A stretch of 64,000 nucleotides of DNA, taken from Clostridiales bacterium UBA4080. GTDB lineage: Bacteria; Bacillota; Clostridia; Lachnospirales; Vallitaleaceae. Every line of letters starts with the position of its first letter. The stretch's first letter is position 1. The notes below the pieces were generated by a model, which saw only the letters and a program-made list of their open reading frames with translations, ran no database searches and was not told the DNA's origin. Made by a program: the position numbers and the translations under genes. The DNA lies in the NCBI GenBank assembly GCA_002381865.1, contig DFYO01000019.1, positions 124,411 through 188,410 of the forward strand, read 5' to 3'. Shown here piece after piece: positions 26,328 to 35,148 of the stretch.

Positions 26328-27730
26328 TATCTTCCTCCGGTTTTTTCTTTTTTGTTCATATACATTCTGTCATCAGCTTTCCCAACAAGAAGGTCATAGG
26401 TTTCTCCGTCCTCCGGAAAGCTTGAAACTCCAAAGCTAAAATTGCACTCAATTTTATGTGAATTAACAATTAATGCATCCTCCATAAAAAAAAGCCTAAG
26501 TGCTTCCATTTTTCCATTAAAGCTTTCCTTCGTTTCCTCTTTAATAATTGCTAAAAATTCATCTCCTCCTGTTCTTGACAAAGATTCCTTTTCCTTAATC
26601 ATTTTAAGTAAATTCTTTGAAAAATACCTTATCAATTCATCTCCTGCCAAATGTCCAAGGCTGTCATTTATTTTTTTAAGCCCATCTAAATCAAAAGATA
26701 TTACCAGAAATTGCTCATCATTCGTTTTAGCCCTTTCTATATTTTTTACTAGTAAGTCTTCAAAATATCTTCTGTTTTTCAAGCCTGTCAAAGTATCATG
26801 TTCAGATATATAAATGGTCTTTTCATATAATTTATAATTGGTAATTGCAATATTAATCTGTTTTCTCAAATATTCCAAAATTTCATAATCCTTAATACCA
26901 TAGGTATTATTTTTAACACTGTCAAAGCTTAAAAACCCAAATAAAGTGTTATCAACAAAAACAGGTGCACTAATTGTGGAACGAATAGGCTGACCTTTAT
27001 TATTTTTCAAAAAAACATTCTCATCCATTAATGAGCTTAAGTCGTGAATATCATTAATAATCATGGTTTTTTTAATATTTCCTTTACTCTTTGCCCATTG
27101 ATATGACTCCTTTAATGGAAGTTCAAAGCTCTTTGCATCCTTATCAAGATATCCTTTTGAAGCCTTAATTCTGAGTATGCCATTTTCTAATTCTAAAAAA
27201 CTGCCAAAATTTGCATTTTCCATCAGGTTAAGTGTTTTATCTAATATGAATTCAAACAGCTCAACAATATTCTTTTTTTCCATTAAAGAATTACTAATTT
27301 CTAAAATATAGTCCTTCATTTTTTCCATTTGTTCTGCTTTTTTTGTCTGTATAACCTCTTGCGTAACATCCTTCATTATTCCTACAATACCGATAACACT
27401 ATTATCTTCATATATCGGCTTTTTATATACATCATACCAAACCTCTTCTTGATTTTTATTAATAATTTTTGTCTTAAAGCACTGTACTTCACCTGTATTT
27501 ATAGCAGCAATATCTGTCTGATAATATAGCTTAGCATTTTTCTGGTCCGCAAAATCATCCGATGTTTTATTCAACATATTTTTCGCTACATTTTCAAAGC
27601 ATTGCAAATAAGCCTTGTTAAAGTACTTATAACAAAGCTTAATATCTTTATAGAAAATCGGCATGGGAATTTCATCATATATTCTCTTTAAAAATGCTTC
27701 TTCCAGTGTATTATTATTCAAATCAGCCAT
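26327..27730 (-). CDS. PAS-GAF-GGDEF diguanylate cyclase
   Basis: Soluble protein of 467 residues: PAS at about 10-125 (start IYDEIPMPIFYKDIKLCYK), GAF-like at about 140-300, GGDEF at about 305-467. The active-site motif is intact (RTGGDEFLAII), so it should make c-di-GMP. The inhibitory RxxD site is absent; the corresponding residues are KEKE. It is the first gene of an operon with ddl and murF, an unexpected pairing of second-messenger synthesis with peptidoglycan precursor synthesis. Confidence 0.88.
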   Translation of the reverse strand: MADLNNNTLEEAFLKRIYDEIPMPIFYKDIKLCYKYFNKAYLQCFENVAKNMLNKTSDDFADQKNAKLYYQTDIAAINTGEVQCFKTKIINKNQEEVWYDVYKKPIYEDNSVIGIVGIMKDVTQEVIQTKKAEQMEKMKDYILEISNSLMEKKNIVELFEFILDKTLNLMENANFGSFLELENGILRIKASKGYLDKDAKSFELPLKESYQWAKSKGNIKKTMIINDIHDLSSLMDENVFLKNNKGQPIRSTISAPVFVDNTLFGFLSFDSVKNNTYGIKDYEILEYLRKQINIAITNYKLYEKTIYISEHDTLTGLKNRRYFEDLLVKNIERAKTNDEQFLVISFDLDGLKKINDSLGHLAGDELIRYFSKNLLKMIKEKESLSRTGGDEFLAIIKEETKESFNGKMEALRLFFMEDALIVNSHKIECNFSFGVSSFPEDGETYDLLVGKADDRMYMNKKEKTGGR

Positions 27731-27760
27731 TGGTATACCCCTTTGAAATAAGCTAAGCTA

Positions 27761-27789
27761 ATTGTATCATTGTGATATGCGTTTTTCAA
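27761..27789 (-). promoter_or_regulatory. Promoter of the GGDEF-ddl-murF operon
   Basis: TTGAAA (27784-27789) and TACAAT (27761-27766) on the minus strand with a 17-base spacer, about 30 bases from the start codon. Confidence 0.6.
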
Positions 27790-27798
27790 TCTATAACG

Positions 27799-28398
27799 CT
27801 AAGTTAAATTAGATATATTTATCAGCTTATGTCCTATTTTTTCTGCATCTTCAATTTCGTGTGTAACAAAGACAACAGTTTTCTTTTGCTTTGCCCATAT
27901 ATCTAAAAAAGAGCTTATGAGATTTTCCTTAAGTTCAATATCTAATCCCTTAAAAGGCTCATCCATTAACAGTAAATCAGATGGATAGGCAAAGGCTCTT
28001 GCAATTGCAACTCTTTGCTTCATTCCTCCACTTAACTGATGTGGATAAAAATCATAATATTCCTTTAATCCTACCATTTCCAAATATCTGGCTGCTGTTT
28101 TTTCTGCTATTTTAGGTTCTTCTAAGCTTAACAAAACCAGCTTAACATTTTCTAAGGCTGTAAGCCATGGAAGTAGTCTTGGATCTTGGAAAATATAAGA
28201 TATTCTATTATAATCCACTCCCTTTATTTCTCCCTTATCAAAAGGGATAAGTCCGGCTATAATGTTTAAAAGCGTTGATTTTCCACAGCCTGAGCGTCCC
28301 AATATACATGTTATCTCACTTTCTTCTATTTCAAGATTAAACTTTTCAAATACCGCCAGTTCTCCATATTTCTTCGAGAGATTAATAATTTCTATCAT
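27799..28398 (-). CDS. ABC transporter ATP-binding protein, NitT/TauT type
   Basis: ATPase of 199 residues, short for the family (usually about 240) but with all motifs: Walker A LGRSGCGKSTLLN, Q-loop IFQDPRLLPW, signature LSGGMKQRVAIARA, Walker B DLLLMDEPFKGLD. It energises the permease encoded immediately upstream. It starts directly after the permease stop (TAGATG) and is the last gene of a three-gene importer operon. Confidence 0.9.
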   Translation of the reverse strand: MIEIINLSKKYGELAVFEKFNLEIEESEITCILGRSGCGKSTLLNIIAGLIPFDKGEIKGVDYNRISYIFQDPRLLPWLTALENVKLVLLSLEEPKIAEKTAARYLEMVGLKEYYDFYPHQLSGGMKQRVAIARAFAYPSDLLLMDEPFKGLDIELKENLISSFLDIWAKQKKTVVFVTHEIEDAEKIGHKLINISNLT

Positions 28399-29163
28399 CT
28401 AAATCACCCTCTTTTTTCCTTTGCTTTTGATTATGCCTTCAAAAATCAGCTCAAAGGTCATACTTAATGCAATAACGATTATTGTCCAAGCAAATAAATG
28501 CTCTGACTCAAGATATATTTTTGCATCATGAAGCATTCCGCCAATAGAATATTTTGGATGGCTAAGGACCTCTGCTGCTACCGCTACCTTCCATCCAAGA
28601 CCAAGTCCACTGAATATACCAGCCGTCAGATATGGCTTAATTGTCGGCAAATATATTTTCTTTAAAATCAGTTTTCTATTTAAGCAATATATCTGTGCCA
28701 TTTCAAGATACTCTTTATTTACTTGCTTTATTCCTTCAACATAAGAGGTCCATATAATTGGAAAGCACATCAAAAAGCAAATAAAAACAGGTACATTAGA
28801 AGCTCCAAACCACAATAATGCAATAATAATAAAAGAGAGTACAGGTGTAGACTTAATAACTATTATTAAAGGATTTAAAAAATTATATATTGTTTTGTTT
28901 AATCCCGACATAATTCCTGTTAATGTTCCAAAAAGCATTGCTAGCAGCATTCCTAGCAATACTCTGTAGATACTCATACCAACAATTATTGCAAAATCTT
29001 CTCCTTTAATTATTTCAGCAATTGCTTTAAATGTATCATTTGGTGTTGGAAGCAAAAGCTGCTTATTAACTGCTATTGCAACTAAATGCCATATAACAAT
29101 CCACAGAAGTATTGGAATAAGCCTTGCTAAAATGCTTTTACTTAATGAAGTAAATCTCATCAT
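28399..29163 (-). CDS. ABC transporter permease, NitT/TauT type
   Basis: Inner-membrane permease of 254 residues with about six TM helices. The EAA-like loop region reads EYLEMAQIYCLNRKLILKKI and the family motif LGLGWKVAVAAEVL follows. The start overlaps the end of the binding-protein gene by about 26 bases; Met at 29160 is an equally possible start. It partners the ATPase that follows. Confidence 0.9.
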   Translation of the reverse strand: MMRFTSLSKSILARLIPILLWIVIWHLVAIAVNKQLLLPTPNDTFKAIAEIIKGEDFAIIVGMSIYRVLLGMLLAMLFGTLTGIMSGLNKTIYNFLNPLIIVIKSTPVLSFIIIALLWFGASNVPVFICFLMCFPIIWTSYVEGIKQVNKEYLEMAQIYCLNRKLILKKIYLPTIKPYLTAGIFSGLGLGWKVAVAAEVLSHPKYSIGGMLHDAKIYLESEHLFAWTIIVIALSMTFELIFEGIIKSKGKKRVI

Positions 29164-30130
29164 CAGGCATTGCTCCTCCTATTGCCTTAGGATTAATATT
29201 GTACAATACTTCAAAAAATCCCTGCAAAATATTTTTAGCTTCATTTCCTTCTAAAAACACAATACTTGAATTAGGAATGGCTTTTGTTGCAATAGCTTTA
29301 TTTGCTAAAATCTCATGTTTTTCAATTAGCTCTCCTGCCTGCTCTTTATTTTCATTAACCCATGAAACCGAATCCTTATAATCTGCTAAGAAATTTTCTA
29401 TACCAGCTTTGTTATTTTCAAGATAGTCCTTGTTAACAATAAGGCATCCCATTGCCAGCTCACTGTCTCCCTCTAGCTTATTCCATTCCTTTGTAAGATC
29501 AAGTGCAATTTTAACCTGAGAATTTTTAGCTAGTGTTGCTGTAACATGTGGCTGAGGTAAAAGTGCAATTTGTGCATCTCCAGAAGCTGCTGCTGTTGCA
29601 AGCTCTTCATGTGACAAGGAATAATCTATTTGTATATCCTTTGTGCTATCAATTTTGTTTTGTTCAAGTAAATATTTAAAAGCATATTCTGGGACACTCC
29701 CTTTTCCGCTTACCCAGACTTTTTTACCTCTTAAATCTTCAAAGCTGTTAATAGTCCCCGTTGAATCTACAACGTACAAAACACCTAATGTGTTAATTGC
29801 AACTATTGCAACCTGTCCCTTTGTTTTATTGTATATTACAGATGCAAGATTTGTCGGAACCGCTGCTGCATCTATTTCCTTGCTTATTATCTGTGCTGCT
29901 ACTTCATCCGGCATACCAGAAACAGTAAACTGATATTGTTTTTTTTCTGCATCTGAATCATCTTCCATCAGCTTAACAATACCCATTCCTGTTGGTCCTT
30001 TAAGCACCGCTATTTTCATTGGAATCGAATTCTTTTGAACCTTCTCCTCATTATCAAAGCAAGCTGTCATACTCATTGCAATTATTGTTAATGCTAAAAA
30101 TAATCCCATCAGTCTAAATTTCTTTTTCAT
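29138..30130 (-). CDS. ABC transporter substrate-binding lipoprotein, NMT1-like
   Basis: Lipoprotein of 330 residues with lipobox SMTAC and Cys24. The mature part is an NMT1/SsuA-type two-lobed binding protein (for example AVLKGPTGMGIVKLM, then the Thr/Leu-rich VPTNLASVIYNKTKG). Relatives bind sulfonates, thiamine precursors or other small organic ligands; nothing here fixes the substrate. There is no riboswitch upstream, so a thiamine-pyrimidine role has no support. Confidence 0.85.
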   Translation of the reverse strand: MKKKFRLMGLFLALTIIAMSMTACFDNEEKVQKNSIPMKIAVLKGPTGMGIVKLMEDDSDAEKKQYQFTVSGMPDEVAAQIISKEIDAAAVPTNLASVIYNKTKGQVAIVAINTLGVLYVVDSTGTINSFEDLRGKKVWVSGKGSVPEYAFKYLLEQNKIDSTKDIQIDYSLSHEELATAAASGDAQIALLPQPHVTATLAKNSQVKIALDLTKEWNKLEGDSELAMGCLIVNKDYLENNKAGIENFLADYKDSVSWVNENKEQAGELIEKHEILANKAIATKAIPNSSIVFLEGNEAKNILQGFFEVLYNINPKAIGGAMPDDEIYFIK

Positions 30131-30177
30131 ATTAGTCCTCCAATTTGTATTTTTATTGTTTATAATAATCTATATAG

Positions 30178-30206
30178 AGTATATAGTAAATTCCTTTTTA
30201 ATTCAA
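30178..30206 (-). promoter_or_regulatory. Promoter of the NitT/TauT-type importer operon
   Basis: TTGAAT (30201-30206) and TATACT (30178-30183) on the minus strand with a 17-base spacer, partly abutting the hydrogenase terminator. Confidence 0.6.
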
Positions 30207-30207
30207 G

Positions 30208-30236
30208 AAAAAGCCCCTCGAATCGAGGAGCTTTTT
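30208..30236 (-). terminator. Hydrogenase operon terminator
   Basis: 13-bp stem (AAAAAGCTCCTCG with CGAGGGGCTTTTT on the minus strand, one G-U pair) and a 3-base loop, 32 bases after the hndD stop and followed by T-rich sequence. Confidence 0.85.
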
Positions 30237-30268
30237 GAATATATAATCTCTTTATTATTATTTAATTA

Positions 30269-32029
30269 CTACACTTTATCCTTAGTGTGATAATGTGTAT
30301 GAAGTAATTTATGAGATAACTCTCCAAGTGGTTTTCCAAGGTAAGTTTCATAAATTTCTTTAATAGCTGGGTTTTCATGTGATTTTCTGATTGGCATATT
30401 CTTATCTACTTCATAGATTGCAGCAATACGCTTTTTAAGAATATCAGCATTTCCATGATGGTAAGGCTGTCCTGCGCCACCAATACAACCGCCTGGGCAA
30501 GCCATTACTTCGATTGCATGAAGGTTTTTAGGGTTTCCGTCTCTTACTTCCTCAAGTAAAGCTCTTGCATTTCCAAGTCCATGAGCAATACCAATGTTAA
30601 GAATTAATCCATCAACATCTACAGAAGCAACTCTAATTCCGTCAAAGCCTCTAAGCTCTTCAAAATCAATCTTTGGAAGTGGCTTTCCTGTGTGTACTTC
30701 ATAAGCAGTTCTTACAGCTGCCTCGATAACACCACCAGTAGCCCCAAAAATTACTCCTGCCCCTGTTGACATACCCAATGGATTGTCAAACTCTTGCTCT
30801 TCAATTTCATCCATATCAATATTGAATTTTTTAATCATATGAGCTAACTCACGAGTTGAGATTACGATATCTACATCTGGGTTTCCATCAACTGAAAACT
30901 CTTCTCTTGTTGCTTCATATTTTTTAGCTAAACATGGCATTACTGATACTACTACCATATTTTCTCTCTTAACATTTAATTTGTCTGCAAAATAAGATTT
31001 TGCTACAGAACCAAACATTTGCTGTGGAGACTTTGCTGTTGAAGGAATATCAATTAGCTCTGGGAATTGGCTCTCTACAAAGTTAACCCAAGCTGGACAG
31101 CATGAAGTTAAAATCGGAAGCGCTTTTGTATCTCCGCCTAAGAACTTATTAAGTCTTTCTAATAGCTCTGTTCCTTCTTCAAGGATTGTTAAGTCAGCTG
31201 CAAAGTCAGTATCAAATACATGATCAAATCCGATTTTCTTTAATGCAGAAACCATTTTACCTGTAACGATTGAGCCTGGCTCTCCGCCAAATTCTTCGCC
31301 TAATGCAACTCTTACTGCTGGAGCTGTTTGAACAAGAACAACCTTTTCAGGATCTGCTAAAGCTTCAACAACCTCCCAAGTTGCATCATTTTCTGTTAAT
31401 GCTCCTGTAGGACAAACAGCAACACATTGTCCACAATGAGTACATACAGTATCTCCCATTGGCAGTTCAAACGCTGGTGATACAACTGCATTAAAGCCTC
31501 TGTTAATTCCTGATAATGCACCTACTACTTGAACCTCATTACACATAGTTTCACAACGACGGCACATTACACATTTATCCATATCACGGATTAATGAACG
31601 AGTAATATCTTTTTTATATGTTGATTGAGCATCACCAGTAATATTGATTTTTCTAAGTCCACATTTTTCTGCTAAATCTTGAAGCTCACATTCTCCAGCC
31701 TTAGCACAGCTTAAACAGTCCTTAGGGTGATCAGAGATTAATAATTCAATAACTGTTTTTCTTGCTTCTAGCACTCTTATTGTATTAGTTCTTACAACCA
31801 TTCCATCAGTTGCAGGAGTTGCACATGAAGGTGCAAGATTTCTTCTTCCTTCAACCTCAACTACACACACACGGCAAGAAGCTGCCTTGTTAACCATTTT
31901 TGTATCGTGAAGATCTAAATGACATAAAGTAGGAATATGAATGTTTGCCTTTTTTGCAGCATCTAATACCGTACTGCCTGCAGGAACAACGACTTCCTTA
32001 TTGTCAACAATAACTTTAATATCTGACAT
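30269..32029 (-). CDS. hndD: [FeFe] hydrogenase catalytic subunit, group A3 (HndD/HydA)
   Basis: Catalytic subunit of 586 residues. Order: [2Fe-2S] domain (CRVCVVEVEGRR), His-liganded [4Fe-4S] (HPKDCLSCAKAGEC), two ferredoxin clusters (CVMCRRCETMC, CTHCGQCVAVCP), then the H-cluster motifs L1 TSCCPAW, L2 MPCLAKKYE and L3 MACPGGCIGGAGQ. All H-cluster cysteines are present. With HndABC it should couple H2 to both ferredoxin and NAD(P)H (electron bifurcation or confurcation), as established for group A3 enzymes. Last gene of hndABCD. No hydEFG maturases are in the window. Confidence 0.96.
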   Translation of the reverse strand: MSDIKVIVDNKEVVVPAGSTVLDAAKKANIHIPTLCHLDLHDTKMVNKAASCRVCVVEVEGRRNLAPSCATPATDGMVVRTNTIRVLEARKTVIELLISDHPKDCLSCAKAGECELQDLAEKCGLRKINITGDAQSTYKKDITRSLIRDMDKCVMCRRCETMCNEVQVVGALSGINRGFNAVVSPAFELPMGDTVCTHCGQCVAVCPTGALTENDATWEVVEALADPEKVVLVQTAPAVRVALGEEFGGEPGSIVTGKMVSALKKIGFDHVFDTDFAADLTILEEGTELLERLNKFLGGDTKALPILTSCCPAWVNFVESQFPELIDIPSTAKSPQQMFGSVAKSYFADKLNVKRENMVVVSVMPCLAKKYEATREEFSVDGNPDVDIVISTRELAHMIKKFNIDMDEIEEQEFDNPLGMSTGAGVIFGATGGVIEAAVRTAYEVHTGKPLPKIDFEELRGFDGIRVASVDVDGLILNIGIAHGLGNARALLEEVRDGNPKNLHAIEVMACPGGCIGGAGQPYHHGNADILKKRIAAIYEVDKNMPIRKSHENPAIKEIYETYLGKPLGELSHKLLHTHYHTKDKV

Positions 32030-32068
32030 GGGTTACACTCCTTTTATTCAAATTTAAAAAATCATCTA

Positions 32069-33862
32069 TTAGTGTTTAGAAATCGCACCAAACTTACATG
32101 CAGTCATACATGCACCACATTTGATACATTTATCCTGATCAATTATATGAGCTTCTTTTACTTTTCCTGAAATTGCATTTACAGGACAGACTCTTGCACA
32201 AGCAGTACATCCGATACATTTAGCTTCATCAATTATGTATTGAAGAAGATTTGTACATTGTCCAGCTGGACATTTTCCATCTTGAATGTGCGCAATATAT
32301 TCGTCCCAGAAAGCATCAAGTGTTGAAAGTACAGGGTTTGGAGCTGTTTGACCAAGTCCGCAAAGAGCAGTGTCTTTGATTACTCTGCTTAATCTCTTAA
32401 GCTCGTCAAGGTGTTCCATTTTTCCTTTTCCTTCAGTAATTAATTCAAGTAATTCAGAAATTCTCTTAGTACCAACACGACAAGGTGTACATTTACCACA
32501 TGACTCTTCTTCTGTAAACTCTAAGTAGAATTTTGCAACAGAAGGCATACAGTTGTCTTCGTCCATAACAATCATACCACCTGAACCCATCATAGAGCCT
32601 TTAGCAATAAGGTTGTCATAATCAATTGGTGTATCAAGGTCATTTGCTGTTAAGCATCCGCCTGATGGTCCACCTGTTTGAACTGCTTTGAATTTCTTGC
32701 CATCCTTGATACCACCACCGATATCATAAATTACTTCACGTAGAGTAGTTCCCATTGGAACTTCAATTAATCCAACGTTGTTAATTTTTCCAGCAAGTGC
32801 AAATACTTTTGTTCCTTTTGATTTCTCAGTACCGATACTTGAGAACCATTCAGCACCCTTTAAAATAATTGGTGCAACGTTTGCAAAGGTTTCAACGTTA
32901 TTTACATTTGTTGGCTTGCCCCAGTATCCTGATTCAGCTGGGAATGGAGGTTTTGTAGTTGGCTCTCCACGCTCACCTTCCATAGAATGTATTAATGAAG
33001 TCTCTTCACCACAAACAAATGCTCCAGCTCCGAATGATAATTCAATATCAAAATCAAATCCCGATCCGAAGATGTCTGTTCCAAGCATTCCTGTTTCTCT
33101 TGCATCATCAATTGCTTTTTCAAGACGCTTAATTGCAAGTGGATACTCAGCACGAATATATACTTTACCTTCTGTAGCTCCGATTGCATATCCGCAGATA
33201 GCCATCGCTTCAATTACAGAGTGTGGATCTCCTTCTAAAATAGAACGGTCCATGAATGCTCCTGGGTCTCCCTCGTCAGCATTACAGATAACATATTTTT
33301 GGTCTGCATCATTTTTAGAAGCTATTTCCCACTTAAGTCCTGTTGGGAAACCACCGCCCCCTCTACCTCTTAAGCCTGAGTCTTTAATAATTTTAATTAC
33401 ATCCTGAGGCTTCATTTCTGTAAGGCATTTTGCAAGTGCCATATATCCGTCTCTTGCAATATATTCATCAATCTTATCAGGATCGATTAATCCTGAATTT
33501 CTAAGAGCAATTCTGTATTGCTTTTTGTAGAAATCCATTTTCTTTGAATCACTGATTACTTCTTCAGTCTTTGGATCGATATATAAAAGTCTTTCAACCT
33601 TTCTTCCTTTAACGATATGCTCTTTAACAATTTCTTCTGCATCTGCAGGAGTTACTTCTACATAGAATGTGTTATCCGGTTGAATTTTTACTACCGGTCC
33701 CTTTTCACAAAATCCGAAACATCCTGTAACAACTACTTGTACTTCATCAGACATATTTGCTTCTGCAAGAGCTTTATTAAGGTTTTCTACAATCAAATCA
33801 GCTTCAGATGATTTACAACCTGTTCCTCCGCAGACCAATATATTCATTTTATAATTAGCCAT
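32069..33862 (-). CDS. hndC: Hydrogenase flavin subunit (HndC/HydB, NuoF-like)
   Basis: Subunit of 597 residues: N-terminal thioredoxin-like [2Fe-2S] domain (LVCGGTGCKSS), NuoF-like FMN/NAD domain with LRGRGGGGFPTGLKW and GAFVCGEETSLI, the [4Fe-4S] SCGKCTPCRVGT site, and a C-terminal two-cluster ferredoxin (CIGCTACARVCP and CIKCGACMTACK). This fused layout is typical of bifurcating hydrogenases. It binds NAD(H) or NADP(H) and passes electrons to HndD. It starts 42 bases after hndB. Confidence 0.96.
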   Translation of the reverse strand: MANYKMNILVCGGTGCKSSEADLIVENLNKALAEANMSDEVQVVVTGCFGFCEKGPVVKIQPDNTFYVEVTPADAEEIVKEHIVKGRKVERLLYIDPKTEEVISDSKKMDFYKKQYRIALRNSGLIDPDKIDEYIARDGYMALAKCLTEMKPQDVIKIIKDSGLRGRGGGGFPTGLKWEIASKNDADQKYVICNADEGDPGAFMDRSILEGDPHSVIEAMAICGYAIGATEGKVYIRAEYPLAIKRLEKAIDDARETGMLGTDIFGSGFDFDIELSFGAGAFVCGEETSLIHSMEGERGEPTTKPPFPAESGYWGKPTNVNNVETFANVAPIILKGAEWFSSIGTEKSKGTKVFALAGKINNVGLIEVPMGTTLREVIYDIGGGIKDGKKFKAVQTGGPSGGCLTANDLDTPIDYDNLIAKGSMMGSGGMIVMDEDNCMPSVAKFYLEFTEEESCGKCTPCRVGTKRISELLELITEGKGKMEHLDELKRLSRVIKDTALCGLGQTAPNPVLSTLDAFWDEYIAHIQDGKCPAGQCTNLLQYIIDEAKCIGCTACARVCPVNAISGKVKEAHIIDQDKCIKCGACMTACKFGAISKH

Positions 33863-33904
33863 TATTTAACCTCCACATCTATTTTGCTATTTTGATTTAG
33901 GTTC

Positions 33905-34306
33905 TTATTTCTCATCAATTGTTTTATGAGTAATTGGTATAATTCCATCAACTAATTCCCCATTGATAATGTGCTTTTCAATGATTAATTTAGCTTTTTC
34001 CATTGTTACGTCACCATATACTACAGGCTCTTGACCTTTAGCAGTAACTTCGATTGTTGGTTCAGCATAACAATAACCCATACAACCTGTTTGTGTTACA
34101 ACGGCATTTTGAATTCCCTTTGCATTCATTTCTTCAATCATGTAATTCATGATTTCTCTTGCTCCTGAAGCAATACCGCAAGTTGCCATTGCAACCTTAA
34201 TTTGTATTAAGTCTTCAATGCCTTCGCCTTTCTCTCTTAAGTCGATTCCAGCTTGAGCTTCTACTTTGATTTTTAATAATTCTTCTAAAGATTTAATCTT
34301 AGCCAT
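33905..34306 (-). CDS. hndB: Hydrogenase [2Fe-2S] subunit (HndB)
   Basis: Small thioredoxin-like ferredoxin of 133 residues with four cysteine positions in ATCGIASGA and TGCMGYCYAEP. It matches HndB of four-subunit hydrogenases and resembles the N-terminal domain of HndC. It is probably an electron-transfer or regulatory subunit. Its position between hndA and hndC is the standard order. Confidence 0.93.
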   Translation of the reverse strand: MAKIKSLEELLKIKVEAQAGIDLREKGEGIEDLIQIKVAMATCGIASGAREIMNYMIEEMNAKGIQNAVVTQTGCMGYCYAEPTIEVTAKGQEPVVYGDVTMEKAKLIIEKHIINGELVDGIIPITHKTIDEK

Positions 34307-34330
34307 ATTTGTTCTCCTTATTTAAAATGA

Positions 34331-34810
34331 TTATCTATAGCTATCAATAATTCCCTTAATCATATCTGGTGTAAGTCTTCCGTATACCTTGTCATTGATA
34401 AGGATTACAGGAGCTAGTCCACATGCACCTACACAACGAAGTGAAGTAATAGAAAATTTTCCATCTGGAGTTGTTTCTCCAACTTCAATATTAAGTTCTT
34501 TTTTAATTGCATTTAACACTTCATCTGCACCCTTAACATAACATGCAGTTCCAAGACAGATTGCAATGTCATATTCTCCCTTAGGTGTCATTGTAAAGAA
34601 GGAATAAAAAGTAACAACTCCATATACCTTAGCAGTTGGAACTCCTAATTTCTTTGCAACAAAAATTTGCACCTCTTCAGGAAGATATCCAAAGATACCT
34701 TGAGCCTTGTGTAAAACACTTATTAATTTACCTTTTTTAGTTGGTAAACTGTTAATAAATGCTTCCAATTCTTGATACTTTTCTTGCGTTAAATCATTTT
34801 TAGCAGCCAT
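34331..34810 (-). CDS. hndA: Hydrogenase NuoE-like subunit (HndA/HydC)
   Basis: Subunit of 159 residues from the ATG at 34810, chosen because AAGGAGG sits 5 bases upstream; a 15-codon longer frame has no ribosome site. A helical N-terminus is followed by a thioredoxin-like [2Fe-2S] domain with four Cys in CLGTACYVKGA and LRCVGACGLAP, as in NuoE. It forms the diaphorase part with HndC. First gene of the operon. Confidence 0.95.
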   Translation of the reverse strand: MAAKNDLTQEKYQELEAFINSLPTKKGKLISVLHKAQGIFGYLPEEVQIFVAKKLGVPTAKVYGVVTFYSFFTMTPKGEYDIAICLGTACYVKGADEVLNAIKKELNIEVGETTPDGKFSITSLRCVGACGLAPVILINDKVYGRLTPDMIKGIIDSYR

Positions 34811-34910
34811 AAAAACCTCCTTGATTTTCTTGATTAACATAACTTTGTTATTCATTTATCATTATTGTTTCTCACATAGATTCTAGTACCCTAAAGAACC
34901 TATAAACAGC

Positions 34911-35039
34911 AATTTCTTGCACAAGCAAGAGACTATTCTGTATTGAGATAACGATTGCGTAGTATGAAAAGCTCAATCTACAGTTCCCTACTATTAAATC
35001 ATAAGTCTGTGAAAAAATCAACAAGAAATTTAGAATAGT
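34911..35039. repeat. Crossed inverted repeats upstream of the hydrogenase operon
   Basis: Two separate pairs interleave: AATTTCTTG (34911-34919) with CAAGAAATT (35022-35030), and ACTATTCT (34932-34939) with AGAATAGT (35032-35039). A local hairpin CTTGC acaa GCAAG (34916-34929) and an ATTGAG/CTCAAT pair (34942-34947, 34972-34977) lie inside. They flank the hnd promoter. The rest of 34811-35148 holds the two divergent promoters and no gene. Confidence 0.5.
34993..35021 (-). promoter_or_regulatory. Candidate promoter of hndABCD
   Basis: TTGATT (35016-35021) and TTTAAT (34993-34998) on the minus strand with a 17-base spacer, leaving a leader of about 175 bases before hndA. Confidence 0.45.
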
Positions 35040-35087
35040 ATATTTTTGTTTTATTGACTAAATTACATCAAAAAAACCCGATATTTC

Positions 35088-35116
35088 TTGACTATATTTT
35101 CTCCAAAATGCATAAT
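35088..35116 (+). promoter_or_regulatory. Promoter of the PAS-GGDEF-hemerythrin gene
   Basis: TTGACT (35088-35093) and CATAAT (35111-35116) with a 17-base spacer, followed by GAGGAGG before the ATG at 35149. Confidence 0.7.
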
Positions 35117-35148
35117 TAAGTTATATATAAATACGAGGAGGCTTTGTT

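Noticed and set aside
29138..30130. Thiamine-precursor transporter assignment for the NMT1-like importer
   Set aside because: No TPP riboswitch or thiamine gene accompanies it, so the substrate is left open.
32778..33407. 209-codon open frame opposite hndC
   Set aside because: It lies wholly inside the strongly supported hydrogenase subunit on the other strand and shows no family motif.
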